Positions 19,441-30,849 of a stretch of 64,000 nucleotides of DNA are shown here, one piece after another. Under the pieces are notes generated by a model. That model had not been told where the DNA came from and made no database searches. It worked only from the letters and a program-made list of their open reading frames with translations. The stretch comes from Aedes albopictus (taxonomy: Eukaryota > Arthropoda > Insecta > Diptera > Culicidae), in assembly GCF_035046485.1 (NCBI RefSeq), contig NC_085138.1, positions 58,509,254-58,573,253 of the forward strand, written 5' to 3'. A program made the translations under genes and the position numbers. Position 1 is the first letter of the stretch. The number at the start of each line of letters is the position of its first letter.

Positions 19441-19870
19441 CTGTTAGAGTGCTAATACGAACCGGTGTGGGACGATGCTTATAGGGTCGTGAGGGCCAAG
19501 ACAAAAGGTGTATAATAGCTCCAATGGAGCAGTCTTCAGAAATGCTGGAGAGAATCATTATCAAGGGGCTTTTTGTAGGACCGATTGCAATTTGTTTAAC
19601 GTTTGTAGGTAAGGCCCCAGGTCTGGACGGAATTTCGAACCCGACCTTATAAGTAGCTATTGCAGAGGCTTCCGAGATGTTCAGATATGCTATGCAGAAA
19701 TGTCTGGACGAGTCTTCCCAGAGGTTTGGAAGTGACAAAGCTTGGCCATATTGCCGAAGGCGGAGAAACCACCCTGAGAACCTTCGGCATATAGACCAAT
19801 ATGACGTCGGGATGTAACTCTCCAACGTGAGAGGAGGGAAATTCGTTACAGTGCAGTAGTGACCCTGGAT
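19440..19870 (+). pseudogene. R1-like reverse transcriptase remnant
   Basis: The plus strand reads, with frame breaks, KAPGLDGISNPT, then EMFRYAMQKCLDESSQRFGS and a PPENL-like stretch. These match the fingers block of R1-clade RTs (a KAPGPDGI-type motif and an M-x-KCLDE helix). No catalytic motif survives. The 241-aa minus-strand frame at 19238-19963 is on the wrong strand and is rejected as a gene. Confidence 0.5.
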
Positions 19871-21189
19871 GTAAGGAATGCGTTCTATAGTGCCAGTCGG
19901 GTAGCTATTTCCTATGCCTATGAATTTTCTTTGTATAGGGTAAAATGAAGACGAGAAAATCATCTATTGGTTTATAAATGCCCCCCAAATATTACTATGC
20001 ATTTCAGTTACTTCAAACCCCTTTCCAATTTTCCATCGACCATTTGTTCCTCAATAGAAGTGAGCAATTCAATGATGTTCGCTCGGCCACTCTTCACTAC
20101 GTGGAAAAAATATTCTCTATCAACCGAGTATTTTAATATCCGAAACCTGCCAGAAGCTCGATTTTCCAGTTATCCTGGCGAAGCTGCAATATGAGAATAC
20201 TTCCGGGAAAGTGAACCCGTACTTTCCATCCGCATCCTTGGCATCCAATTGGTTTCTTCTAATCTTTTTGCTTCCCACACTCGTTTCGAAACTAGACACT
20301 CGCACTTGTTATAGGACACAGCACCATTATGTACCGAGCCAACGAGCGCCAACCAGCCAGCCAGCGGCTTAGACAGAGTTCGATTCGGTTTTCTCTATTT
20401 TCCCAGGATGTAAAATATGCACATGTTGGCAACGTTCGGTTGGAAAGTCCCAGTACCAGCCCGAGGGGCTTGCAAGTGGACTGCATGCTGAGTACATTTG
20501 CGGAAGAAATATGCTCTCGAAATGAAATTTTCCATGAAAGCTGGGAGCTTTCCGCCCACAAATTGACGTAGCTGAAAATTGGCTTCAACTGAAGAATGTG
20601 GTCTTCGTCATCGTGAGGTTACAGTTGGAGATACTACATAGCAGTATGATTGCATCATCGTCATTCGGCAAAAGGGCATTACTGCTTGGAGGAGCCGGTT
20701 TATGATAAAGGATTGTTCAAGTCACTACTGGCATCATCTAGGTATGTAATCCCTATTATTTCCCGGATGCCTTTCCACTCTCATTGACTTACAACGGAAT
20801 GTATAGACGTCGGACTGTAGGATGTGGCACACCGGGGCTGGTATTTGAGTGATTGAAAGATGTTTCTGCTTGACTATGCAGATCGAGAATGATGTGTGGA
20901 ACGACTGAAATGGTCTCGGTGGTCGATGGTCTTTTTACCAATTAACGTGCTGACATAGCACCTAGAAATATCTCTGTGTTGTCTGGATTGAGAGAAGCAT
21001 GGATTTGCTATTGGGAATGCATTTACATGTTACAGTTATTTACAGATGGATGCTCGATAAAGTGGTAAATGGTTAGATTTTGCTTTGGTTTTACGATTCT
21101 ATAGCTTTAGTACACAATAACATCGCTGAACTTCATATTGTCGAGCCTGGAAACAGGGGTTAAATGGGGGTTTTCCTAAAGGTTTTAGG
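19871..21189. other. No recognised gene; unique-looking sequence
   Basis: Frames at 19967-20194, 20292-20588 and 20329-20571 show no domain. From about 20640 onward some words resemble the following satellite, but units are not clear until 21190. Confidence 0.35.
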
Positions 21190-21655
21190 TTATTCAAGAA
21201 CTTAGCTTATCCAAGGGATTTTGCCAGTAAGCGCCATAAGATCTACAAGCGTAATCTATGGATTATTGTAGTTACATTACTGATACGGCGCAACATCCCA
21301 GGTCCTTAGAGCATAGTTAGAGAAGTACTGATGCGGTATAACATCCTACAGATCCATGGACCAAATATGCTCTAGGTCATCCAAGAATTTCCGCGTATAA
21401 AGAATTTAAGATCTTCAAGCGTAATAAATGATTTTTGTTACATTACTGATACGGTGTAACATCCTACAGGTCCATGGAGCATAGTTCTGAAGAGATGTTA
21501 TTTTCAAGGATATTCTAAGGCACCCAAGATCTTCCGCGAGTAAAGGCCTTAAGATCTATAAGCGTAATCGATGGCCTGAATCTACTAGGGTAAATACTCA
21601 ATTGATTTTACATCACTTATACGATGTAACATCATACAGATTTATGGAGCATGAT
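21190..21655 (-). repeat. ~140-bp satellite, inverted sub-array
   Basis: About three units read in reverse relative to the array at 21730. GTAACATCCTACAGGTCCAT at 21447 is the mirror of ATGGACCTGTAGGATGTT in the forward units. Other landmarks are CATTACTGATACGGTGTAAC and CTTAAGATCTATAAGCGTAA. Confidence 0.75.
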
Positions 21656-21729
21656 CAACGGACTCCTTCAATTATTTACCAATGCGAGAACTCAATTGTG
21701 AGTCCGAAGTTTGCCAAAGTTCATAACTA

Positions 21730-23030
21730 TAGCAGTCGCAGTTGACAACCGGAAAATCTGAAGTATGTTGCCCCGCATCAGTAATGAAACAACAATTCAT
21801 TGATTACGCTCAGAGATCCTACCTAAGGACTTTATTCAAGGGAAGTTCCTGGGAAACCTAGAACATCTTTGGAAATTAGTTCATTGCACAGCAATTCTGC
21901 ATGGACCTGTAGGATGTTGCACAGCATCAGTGATATAATGGAAATCCATAGATTGCTCTTGTATATCTAAGGCCTCTAATTACGGAATTTCTTGGAGGAC
22001 TTAGAATATCTTTGAAGATTTGTTCTCTTCAGCTCAATGCTCCATGGTCCTGTATGATCTTGCACCGTATAAGTAATGTAAGAACAATCTGTTGATTACG
22101 CTTGAAGATCTTAAGGTTTTAGTCATGGAAGTTCTTGGAGGACCTAGAAGATCTTTGGCAACTATTTCTCAACAGAACTATGCTCCCTGGACCTGCAGAA
22201 CGCTACACTGTACCAGTAATGTGGCAACAAACCATTGATAACGCTTGTAGATCTTCAGTTCTTTACTCGTGGAAATTCTTGAAGGATCTAGAACTTGTAT
22301 GGAAATTAGTCCCTTACAGAAAAATGGTTCATGGACCTGTAGAATGTTGCTACGTATTAGAAATGCAACAACAATCCATTGATTACGCTTGACCTTTATT
22401 CGTGGAAGTTCTTGGAGGTCCTAGATCATCTTCGAAAATTATTTCTCTACAGAACTTTGCTCCCTGGACTTGTAGGCTGCACTGTATCAGTAATGTCAAT
22501 GTGGCAACAAACCATTGATAACGCTTGTAGATTTTCAGGTCTTTACTCGCGGAAGTTCTTGAAGGACCTAGAACATCTTTGAAAATTAGATCCTTAGGTA
22601 CAGAAAAATGGTTCATGGACCTGTTGGATGTTACAACGTACCAGTAATGAACCATGCTCCATGGATCTGTAGGATGTTGCATCGTGAATAATCCATTGAT
22701 TACGCTTGTAGATCAAAGGCCTTTTCTCGTGGGAGTTCTTGGAGGACCTAGATCATCTTTGAAAAGTAGTTCTAGAACCATACTGCATAGACCTGTAGAA
22801 TGTTACACCGTATCTGTCATGTAAGGCCTTAATTCGCAGAAGCTCATGAAAGACCAAGCATATCTTTTGAAATGAATTTTCTTCAGCACAATGCTCAATG
22901 GACCTGTAGGATGTTACACTGCATCAGTAATGTGACAACAAACCGTAGATAACGCTTGTAGACCTTCAGGTCTTTACTCGTGGAAGGTCTTGGAGGACCT
23001 AGACCTAGAACATAATTTGTTTTACAGTTG
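21730..23030 (+). repeat. ~140-bp satellite, forward sub-array
   Basis: About nine diverged units share ATTGATTACGCTTGTAGATC, TTTACTCGTGGAAGTTCTTG, GGACCTAGAACATCTTTG and GCTCCATGGACCTGTAGGAT. The GGAAGTTCTTGG landmark recurs near 21842, 21986, 22127, 22266, 22397, 22548, 22727, 22820 and 22978, mostly 130-180 bp apart. Open frames in it (22135-22392, 22379-22582) follow from the repeat. Confidence 0.85.
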
Positions 23031-23132
23031 CACTAACGTAAGAACTTCACGACACACACAATATGCGACGCAACACAAGACAACATTTATCGTTCTTACA
23101 ATCGTCAAAAAAATATTTTAAAAATACCTTTT

Positions 23133-23169
23133 GTCGACCGGTTTCGGGCGAGATCTAGCCCATCTTCAG
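23133..23169 (-). ncRNA. Hammerhead-ribozyme-like motif of the Penelope-like element
   Basis: Minus strand: CTGAAGA, then GGGC-TAGATCT-CGCCC as stem II with loop, then GAAA, CCGGTC and GAC. These match the conserved CUGANGA ... GAAA core and GUC cleavage triplet order. Penelope-like elements are known to carry minimal hammerheads with a very short stem III that act best as dimers. Stem I pairing is weak here, so activity is doubtful. Confidence 0.6.
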
Positions 23170-23232
23170 GATAATGTCCGACTGACTGCGTTGTGTTCGT
23201 ACGTTGTTCGTATACGTCCAAAAGACTAGAAG

Positions 23233-23643
23233 TTACTCTATCTTCAAGTCTGCTAGGTCGAAAAGACACGATGCGATGGGAGGGACATCCTCATTCATCA
23301 ATTGCTTTTTCCACCCTGTGATGATGAACATGGACTCCCATGCATTCAAATGCGAAGATTTGTTGACACATTTGAATAGTTTCACTTCTTCCCAGTTGAT
23401 GTTGTGATTACTGCTCGCAGTATGAACTGCCACGCTGGATTCGTTTAGTTTGTTTGTGTCAACGGCATTTTTATGTTCCCTGATTCTGGTTTTGAATTTC
23501 CGGCGTGTCTGACCTATGTTGACAGCTGGACAGTGCCAGCACGGAATTTCATAAATTCCTGACTGCTCATCCGGGGTAACCTTATCCTTCAGATTGCATA
23601 GTAGTTCACGTAACGTGTTGGCGCTTTTGTGCACTACTTGCAA
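23233..23643 (-). CDS. Penelope-like element GIY-YIG endonuclease domain (fragment)
   Basis: 136 residues. The sequence SGIYEIPCWHCPAVNIGQTR has the GIY ... NIGQT arrangement of the GIY-YIG nuclease used by Penelope-like retroelements to nick DNA. Arg-rich RRKFKTRIREHKNA and an HTASSNHNINWEEV segment follow, and a Glu in AWESMF may be the catalytic metal ligand. The CWHC pair fits the extra zinc-binding feature known in this group. The N-terminal MQVVHKSANTLRELLCNLKD corresponds to the end of the RT-to-endonuclease linker. The frame is intact to its stop but lacks the RT, so it is a remnant with no sign of its own promoter. Start Met is only the first one in the truncated frame. Confidence 0.85.
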   Translation of the reverse strand: MQVVHKSANTLRELLCNLKDKVTPDEQSGIYEIPCWHCPAVNIGQTRRKFKTRIREHKNAVDTNKLNESSVAVHTASSNHNINWEEVKLFKCVNKSSHLNAWESMFIITGWKKQLMNEDVPPIASCLFDLADLKIE

Positions 23644-23646
23644 CCC

Positions 23647-23760
23647 AATAAAATCTTAGCTTCTACGACATGGATCGCGGAAGTTCTTGGAGATCAAAAT
23701 TGGAGGTCATGTCTTTCTCTACGCCACCTTGCTCCACGGATCTGTGGGGTGATGACAGTC
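23647..23760 (+). repeat. Last unit of the ~140-bp satellite
   Basis: CGCGGAAGTTCTTGGAGATC and TTGCTCCACGGATCTGTGGG match the forward units. This shows that the Penelope-like element landed inside the array. Confidence 0.65.
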
Positions 23761-24221
23761 TCCTTGATCCTTCGCTTCGTCCGTCTAAACAGTCCTTAAC
23801 ACCCTAACATATCATCTGCGATCTTCTTTGGAAACAGTATGCACTCTGCTCCCCACAACCCATCCCTTGTCCCCTTCCCCACTAACCCCTAGATTCACTC
23901 CTTACAACTACTCCCCTCCCTATCCTTATTAACTCTCTAAAACAATCCTCGGATATCTGAAGGTGAGAACATTTCAAATATTTTCAGATTTCCCTAATTT
24001 TTTACACGAATTAGTACGGTATTTTTTTCACGGTTTCTCAAATTAACACGGTTTCGCGAATTAACAAGGATTTTTTTTTACATGGTACGTATCCCCCGTG
24101 GTAAAGAAGACCTTAGTGTAGTTTAGTCCTTCCTAGTTAAGTTCTCATAAATATATTATTATTATAGATTATTATAGATCTTTTGCTGATAACATTCTTA
24201 TTTTTTTTGTTCCATCCACAG
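23761..24221. other. AT-rich intron or upstream sequence
   Basis: No gene is seen. The last 20 bases (TTTTTTTTGTTCCATCCACAG) form a polypyrimidine tract and splice acceptor for the exon starting at 24222. Confidence 0.5.
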
Positions 24222-24415
24222 GTATCAATGTGTCTGCATAGCCGCATTGAAAGCAGCCTGAACAGGCTACCACCATCACCAACAATTAATTCGTGCATCT
24301 AACGATACAGCCGAATACCTTAGCCAGTAGTGGCCTCCGACGCCACCATTGGCCCATCAACGCTTTCTCAACCAACGCACCCGCAACGGCTTCCTTTAGC
24401 CAGTCCGTCGGAAGG

Positions 24416-24865
24416 ATGATCAAATCCTACAAGCTGTACCTGACGTTGCTGATCAGTTCGGTGTTCATAATCCTCTGTCAGAACCAGATATCTATAGCAA
24501 ATTTCGTAAGCACATCCACGGCTGCCCTAGCCGGAAGCAATGGTCCTTCGGCAGAGGCACAAGCCCTAATTGGGGATGGACTGGGTCTTGGCGATCAAGA
24601 CCCAGATCAGCCAGCGATTGTGGACAAGATTCGCTCCAGGAGTCTCACCTTCAACGATGTCCGATCCTTGGGAGGTGGCACGAAATCAACAGATCGGACT
24701 ACCACGACCTTAGGATCCAGTAGCAGTAGCAGTAGTACAGCAAGCACTTCAACTAGCACAACCACCAGCACGACGACGACGACAACCACAACGACAACAA
24801 CGACTGCAGCGCCTGTGGAGAATGAAGTCTCCGTAAACTCACAACAATCAGCTAGAAGCAGTGAT
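24416..24865 (+). CDS. First coding exon of a type II membrane protein, probably the GT43 glucuronyltransferase
   Basis: The exon runs from 24222 (after a CAG acceptor) to 24865 (donor GTAAGT at 24866). I choose the ATG at 24416 because the longer open frame begins with a GTG and has a stop just before it. The 150 codons give a short cytoplasmic tail (MIKSYK), a signal anchor at about residues 7-23, an acidic Gly-rich stretch, and a Ser/Thr tract at 91-130, then end in phase 0. This layout (tail, anchor, O-glycosylatable stem) is that of Golgi glycosyltransferases. The next supported exons on this strand encode a GT43 catalytic domain, 23 kb downstream, so I infer one gene. It could belong to another Golgi enzyme; the linking exon was not found. 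Confidence 0.6.
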
Positions 24866-25675
24866 GTAAGTGCAAACAAAAATATCTCGATTCATCCAAG
24901 CGTGGACATCCTGACTATTTGATTTCTTAAACCTCCTCCACCACGTGTAGCCCATAAATCCGATTACCTGCAGGCACTCACTTTCACCAAATTACATCCG
25001 CTCGCGTAAGAAAATTAGTTCCGCTGAAAAACCTACATCGAAATCGCTTCTCAAGAAAAGAGTTCTCGTGTGCCGCCCAACTGGGGAGCAATTCAAGATC
25101 TTAAAAGCAAAGAAGCAACAGAAAAAAAACCTCCCCATCTCGGGCGGCCATACAATGCAGCAAGCAGCAGTATTTAAAAAGAATAAGTGTTATCACTTCA
25201 CTTCCGCTTTACAGCTCGTTTACTTTTATGAAATCGTTGATTCGGTGGTAGTGCCGATGCGAGCGAGCGCCTTGGCTGCTGCGGGTTTGCTGCGCCATCC
25301 AGTTATACTACACAAGAACGCGACAAGAACACTTCGCAGTCGCACCAGTCTCTGCTCTCTTTCTGCAAAAAGAATGCTGCATGGCACGGTTATGCTTCTC
25401 GACAACAGATTTTTTTCCTGTTCTGTTCTGCTGTTTATGTCGCATTAGTCTACTGCAGGGGTTCACAATCTTTGGGACCAACTATTTTATTGTAAAATTA
25501 GAAGGCTTACCGCTCTCAGATATCAGTTTATTTTAAAGGTCTATTGACTTTATTCTGTGCCCGGATTTCACTGAATCATCAAAAAAAAAAAGCTTTCGAT
25601 AAATTTTATGTCGATGTTAGATATTGCATACTTTGAAATAAAAACAAAATAAATTGAAGTGAAGATAGGGGAAAT
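24866..25675. other. Intronic sequence with one hAT-like terminus
   Basis: No gene is recognised. CAGGGGTTCACAATCTTTGG at 25455 resembles a hAT terminal inverted repeat; no partner end was found. The frame at 25068-25448 has no domain. Confidence 0.35.
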
Positions 25676-26091
25676 TGTGTATTTTGGTCAGCCATCAGTA
25701 AGGATCCAAGGTAGACGAATTCCTCCACCACCTCGAAGGTATCCCCGTCTATCATCACATTACTACCTAGATGGACCCGGTCGTATTCGGTTACGCCTGT
25801 TTTTGCCACATTCACCAACAGTCAGACCACGCAAAGCACACAAATTGACCGGATTTTGTGGAAATCGTACCCGACTTCCGCTGATGATGCGCCTCCGAAT
25901 TTCAAGGCTCACGTTGTTGTCAGCCGTCAGTAAGGATCCGAAGTAGACAAATTCCTCCACCACCACGAAAGTATCCCCATCTATCGTAACGCTACTACCC
26001 AGACGGATCCGGTCGTGTTCGGTTCCGCCTACCAGCATGTACTTTGTTCTTGAGGCATTCACCACCAGTTCGACTTTTGCTGCCTCGCGTT

Positions 26092-27023
26092 TCAGGCGGG
26101 CGTACAGCTCTGCCATCGTTCCAAATGTTCTAGCGATAATGTCCATTCGTCCGCAAAGCACACAAATTGACCGGATTTTGTAAAAATCGTTCCCCGGCTG
26201 CTGAGCCCGGGTCGTCGCATCACACCTTCCAGAGCGATGTTGAAGAGTAGGCATGAGAGTCCGTCACCTTGTCGCAGTCCCTGGCGAGATTCGAATGAAC
26301 TGGATAGTTCACCCGAAACCCTTACGCAGTTTTGCACACCCAGGAAAGCCGTTTTCGTCCATCATTCTTCGTAGCTCTGCGCGGTCGATACTGTCGTATG
26401 CCACTTTGAAGTCGATGAACAGGTGATGCGTTGGGACCTGGTATTCACGGCATATCTGGAGGATTTGCCGTACGGTAAAGATCTGGTCCATTGTCGACCG
26501 GCCGTCGATGAAGCCGGCTTGATAACTTCCCACGAACTCATTCGTTTTAGGTGACAGACGACGAAAGATGATCTGGGATAGCACTTCGTAGTCAGCATTC
26601 AAAATAATTATCGCCCCGAAGCTCTTACATTCCAAATGGTCGCCTTTCTTGGGAATGAGGCAGATTACCCCTTCCTTCCACTCCTCCGGTAGCTGTTCGG
26701 TTTCCCAGATTCTGACTATCAGCAGATGCAGACAGGTGGCCAACTTTTATGGGCCCATCAGTTGCGATACCGTCCTTACCAGCTGCTTTGTTGGTTTTGA
26801 GCTGGTGAATGGCATCCTTAACTTCCCTCAGCGTGGGAGTTGGTTCATTTCCGTCCTCCGCTGCACTGTCGTCGTCGTTTCCTCCGTCGCCGTGGGCTCC
26901 CGTGCCTACATTCTCCACGCCGTTCAAGTGCTGATCGAAGTGCTGGTTCCACCTTTCGATCACCTCACGCCCATCCGTCAAGAGGCCTCCGTCTTTATCC
27001 CTGCATATTTCGGCTCGCGGCAC
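26092..27023 (-). pseudogene. RTE-like reverse transcriptase (second copy, frameshifted)
   Basis: Three overlapping frames carry AEICRDKDGGLLTDGREVIE, GKDGI, EEWKEGVICLIPKKGDHLEC, motif A LFIDFKVAYDSIDRAELR, then SRQGLRQGDGLSCLLFNIAL. The catalytic FADD block is broken: it reads FADEW because bases are missing. Motif A keeps its Asp. Inactive. Confidence 0.75.
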
Positions 27024-27467
27024 GAAGCAGTTGTGTTATGCGTTGAGCTTCTGATAGAACTTCCGTGTTTCTTGGGAACAGCACAGCAGTTCCATTTCTT
27101 CAAACTCCGCTTCTCCCAGGCGGCGCTTTTTCTCCCGAAAGAGGCGGGTCTGCTGTTTCCGCTTCTGTTTGTAACGTTCCACGTTCTGTCAAGCCCCTTG
27201 CTGCAGCATTACCGCCCTCGCTCCGTTCTTCTCCTCCAAAACCGTACACTCTTCGTCGAACTATTCGTTCCGTCGATTCCGTTCCACGTACCTGATGGTG
27301 CTCTCGGCTGCAACGTTGATGGCTGCTTTCACTGTACTACATTCACCATTGTTGATGACGAAGAGTTTTGGGCGCAGTTTGACCATCACTAGGTAGTGGT
27401 CGGAGTCGATGTAGGCGCCACGTTAAGCCCTGGACGTCGATACTGGCGGAGAAGTGCCGTCCGTTAA

Positions 27468-28165
27468 TCAGAACGTGATCGATTTGAGATTCCGTCTGCT
27501 GTGGTGATCTCCAGGTATAACTATAAGGGAGGCGGTATGAAGAAAGGTGCTACGTATGGCCATATTTTTGGAGGCGGCGAAATCAATGAGCCGTAGGCCG
27601 TTTTCGTTCGTCTGCTGGTGGGCGCTGAACTTACCAATCGTCGGTCTGAATCCCTCCTCCTGGCCTACCTGAGCGTTTAAATCTCCTAAGATGATCTTGA
27701 CGTCGTCGTGGCTTGGGTAGCGATCGTACTCGCGTTCGAGCTGCGCGTAAAATGCGTCCTTGTCATCATCAGTACTTCCGGAGTGTGGGCTGTGCACGTT
27801 TATTATGCTGAAGTTGAAGAATCCTCAATCTGCACATTCTTTCGTCGATCGGCCACCAACCGATCACGCGCCTCTGCATATCACCCATCACTATGAAAGC
27901 TGTTTCCAGCTCGCGTGTGTTGCCGCAGCTCTGGTAGATGGTATGATTACCTCTAAACGTTCGTACTATGGATCCTGTCCAACACACCTCCTGCAGCGCT
28001 ACGATGTGGAACCCGCGGTCCTTCAGTAGATCGGCGAGTATGCGGGTGCTCCCAATGAAGTTGAGAGATCGGCAGTTCCACGTACCGAGTTTCCAATCGC
28101 AAGTCCTTTTTGTTCGCTGGGGTCGTTGCCGTTGGTCTCGGTTCGTATTACTCTGTTGCTGATTT
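27468..28165 (-). pseudogene. RTE-like endonuclease (second copy)
   Basis: Visible blocks are LGTWNCRSL near 28090, HIVALQEVCWTG near 28000, MQRRVIGWWPIDERM, then MHSPHSGSTDDDKDAFYAQL, KIILGDLNAQVGQEEGFRPT and ENGLRLIDFAASKNMAIRST. The catalytic E, D and N blocks are present but lie in at least two frames (27769-27987 and 27468-27797). Confidence 0.7.
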
Positions 28166-28725
28166 TCCGTTACAATGGTTTTTTACGGCTGGCTCGTAGG
28201 GCCTGACACCAACCCCCTACTTTTCGGAGGACCATAGTGCACAGTTGAGCTTAGAGTCCTTCCCTGGCACTCGGACGTAGATCAGCCGCCCCTAACATGG
28301 GGATCAGACGCTGTTGTGAGCCGCTCCTCCTGGAGAACAAACGCTCAGGTTTGCCGAAGCAAACCCCCCCCCCTTCCCTGTCAGCCTACGACCAAAGTTC
28401 CCACCGGGGTTGGTTAGCCGATCTTCCCTAAGGTTGCTCATAGTTTCCGGCCGGTTCCGCGTGGAGGTAGGGATAGGAGTTGCTGGGCAGAGGCTAGTGG
28501 ATCACAATGGGATCTGAATTGCGCAGCATACCCAGCCTTTACCGTGCCTCTATTGGAGGGTCTAGAACATTATTTTTTAGTGATCTGTGGAACAAATTTC
28601 CGAGAATTATTCATTTATTGGGTACTTTTGACCTACAATTTACTAATATAACTAATAAAATAATACTTTCCTTTCTTAATATGTAATAACCTTCTACCAC
28701 AGACAAACAGACGTATCACTTGGAA

Positions 28726-28780
28726 CAAATCATCGGAGAAGCAGGTTTTGTCCCAGTGGGGATATAGCGGCAAAAAAAAA
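28726..28780 (+). mobile_element. SINE 3' end fragment
   Basis: GCAGGTTTTGTCCCAGTGGG followed by an A-run matches the 3' end of the SINE at 12400-12680. The tRNA-like head is missing. Confidence 0.5.
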
Positions 28781-28869
28781 ACCCAATAATCATTCGGTCT
28801 TATGACTATTCTGCCTAATGATCATTCAGCCTAATGACCTTCGGCCGAATGACCTGACAACGTAGATTA

Positions 28870-29146
28870 CACACAGATAAAAATAATGACATTTACACGT
28901 CATGTAAACTTAATTTTAGTAATGTAAACTTAATGTTATGATGGTTTACATGATATATCATGTAAATTTACGTTATATGTCATGTAAAAAGTCAGAGTCA
29001 TGCTGAATTACATGACATATAATGGAAGTTTACATGATGTTTCATGAATTTTACATGATATGTCATGTAAAATTCTGTGATATCCCACGCTCAAATTATG
29101 TGCATCATATGTCACAGAACTTTACACTCTTTTTTCGATCTGTGCA
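28870..29146 (-). mobile_element. Iterated-word MITE, TTACATGATATATCATGTAA type, copy 2
   Basis: This is an inverted copy of 12082-12355. TA flanks the termini CACACAGAT and ATCTGTGCA. The interior has at least five copies of the word in both orientations. The frame at 29022-29204 is the counterpart of 12001-12204 and is not a gene. Confidence 0.8.
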
Positions 29147-30849
29147 TATCAGAGCTTTGAATGATGCAAAAAGTTACTTTTACACCCGTAGATTCATGAT
29201 GTAAACTGAAAGACAGTTTGGATGACCTAGCATATCCGAAAAAATATTCTTTTCCATGTGTATGTTTTTGAGGCCCAAAAGCATAGAAACTCAAAATAAA
29301 GACTCAGTGCCCAATCGGATACATTTCGCCTGAGCAACAGACATTGAGGCCCTCTGGCCCACTAAGCACAGCTTGTTCGAAACTTTCTACACCACTCATT
29401 GACTTCTCGTTTCCTCAGCGTCAGCACTACTCCCGTTCATCCATCAGCACAGTTCGGCTCCCTCGGCGGCACTTGTTGTCGGACGGAGATTTGTTCTACT
29501 TTTTTCTCGCCTCGGTGCGTCATTATATCCCGCTAAAAGGTTTGTGATATTTATGGAGGATTTATGAGCTGTAAAGTTAAGCTTTTTATTCCACTTTGGA
29601 CTGTGAGCTGTCGCAACAGCAGGCTTTCGGAAGCGCGGGCAATCATTCAAGGAAACTTTCCTCCTAATCGTCTTTGAGCCAGATATTTAAAGGGGCATAA
29701 AATCTAATTAGCAGCTCTAGCACCGATTCTGGTTGAACGATGATTTGAATTAAGAATTTAACTCGATTGCCCTGCCTAGATCGAAAGCACGCTACACCGT
29801 TAGGGGTTCGTTTGATGTTCACTTTTCCGCTACATAGGGCATATATCCCACATAGTTCTGTATTATCAGGATGGGTAAACAACGAACATATTCTGCATAC
29901 CAATTCGTGGACGTTCCGATAAAAGGTGCCCCCGCTGACGTTGTGTCAACTTATCAACGTGTGCCTTTCCATGTGTGATATAGTGCGAATATCTTCTGTT
30001 CGGTTATGGGGTGGTTCGCGATCCGTGAGCTATTATTGCTAGGTTGTTTAGTGTAACTCTATGCATTCGATTAGTTATTCAAATTTTCATAAGTTGTACA
30101 TTTTAAGCCATCATTTTTTTCATATTTTATAAATAAAATTGGTCCAGCTTGAAAATGTACTATGTATTTTTCTAATTCTTATAGTTGCTCAATTCATTCA
30201 GATATATTTTCACAGTATCAATCCACACACGGTTCCACAGTTTTTTTTTGTATAAGTCGTAGTACCAAAATAATTTTTCAAAATTTCATTTTCAAGTTAC
30301 ACAGAAAACATTTTGAAACGAATTTACAGTCGATTTTTACAAGAATTGCTTTTCAGCAAAACTTTTTTTTTTCTAGGAACTTTGCTATTCATTACTTGCT
30401 TAACTCAGGACGAAAATTACTCAAAATCGACACAATATTTCTCTAAAATTTAGACCGAAAATGTTAATTAGATTTCGCATAAATTTCGTGCAAGAGATCG
30501 TCATAAAATTCTTCAATCATTCTGAGATTTCAGCCAGAAAATTTTAATTCGTTATGAAATTTTCCCACGAACTCCGTAAAAAGCGCTCGAAGACATCTTC
30601 AAAAAAATTCGGTAGAAATAAATAAGAATGTTTTGCTAGCACTTTTTAGGATTTTCATTCCAGGTGAATTGCTTCAATGCCTGCTTGATACTTAATGAGC
30701 TACAATTTGTAGCAGTGAGTCAACGCCGAATGCAACAATAGCATCCATTGATCTCGGTCCTGGGCCAATCCAGTCGCCCTAAAATTTAGGGCCTAAATGT
30801 TCAAAATCCTTAGGTCCTCCTGTACTGCAAAAAGCCGACGTGGCTTATC
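29147..30849. other. Intronic AT-rich DNA, no recognised gene
   Basis: A stretch near 29340-29660 is less AT-rich, but its frames (29344-29547, 29444-29650) lack domains. I specifically looked here for the missing GT43 exon (TPTYRRP-like) and did not see it. Confidence 0.4.

Larger units (their letters stand above)
23030..23646 (-). mobile_element. Penelope-like element, 3' part, inserted in the satellite
   Basis: The segment carries a GIY-YIG domain and, downstream on the minus strand, a hammerhead-like motif. The satellite continues on the other side (23647-23760). The reverse transcriptase is absent, so this is a 5'-truncated copy. Confidence 0.8.
25676..28550 (-). mobile_element. RTE-like non-LTR retrotransposon, second copy, decayed
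   Basis: Minus strand: 5' UTR (28550-28165), endonuclease (28165-27468), linker, RT (27023-26092), then a scrambled C-terminal start. The stretch 25690-25830 duplicates 25925-26060 (both encode EEFVY-GSL), and a piece of the RT (CAAAGCACACAAATTGACCG) recurs at 25833 and 26153. The 3' end is missing. Sequence differs clearly from the copy at 7408, so it is a separate subfamily. Confidence 0.75.

Noticed and set aside
19238..19963. 241-residue minus-strand frame
   Set aside because: It crosses from gag-like sequence into the antisense of an RT remnant; no single protein is supported.
21190..23030. Multi-copy gene family suggested by repeated open frames
   Set aside because: Frames start and stop at random within ~140-bp units and are present on both strands.
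24607..24879. 90-residue minus-strand frame with a poly-Val tract
   Set aside because: It is the antisense of the ACN-rich (poly-Thr) coding exon on the plus strand.
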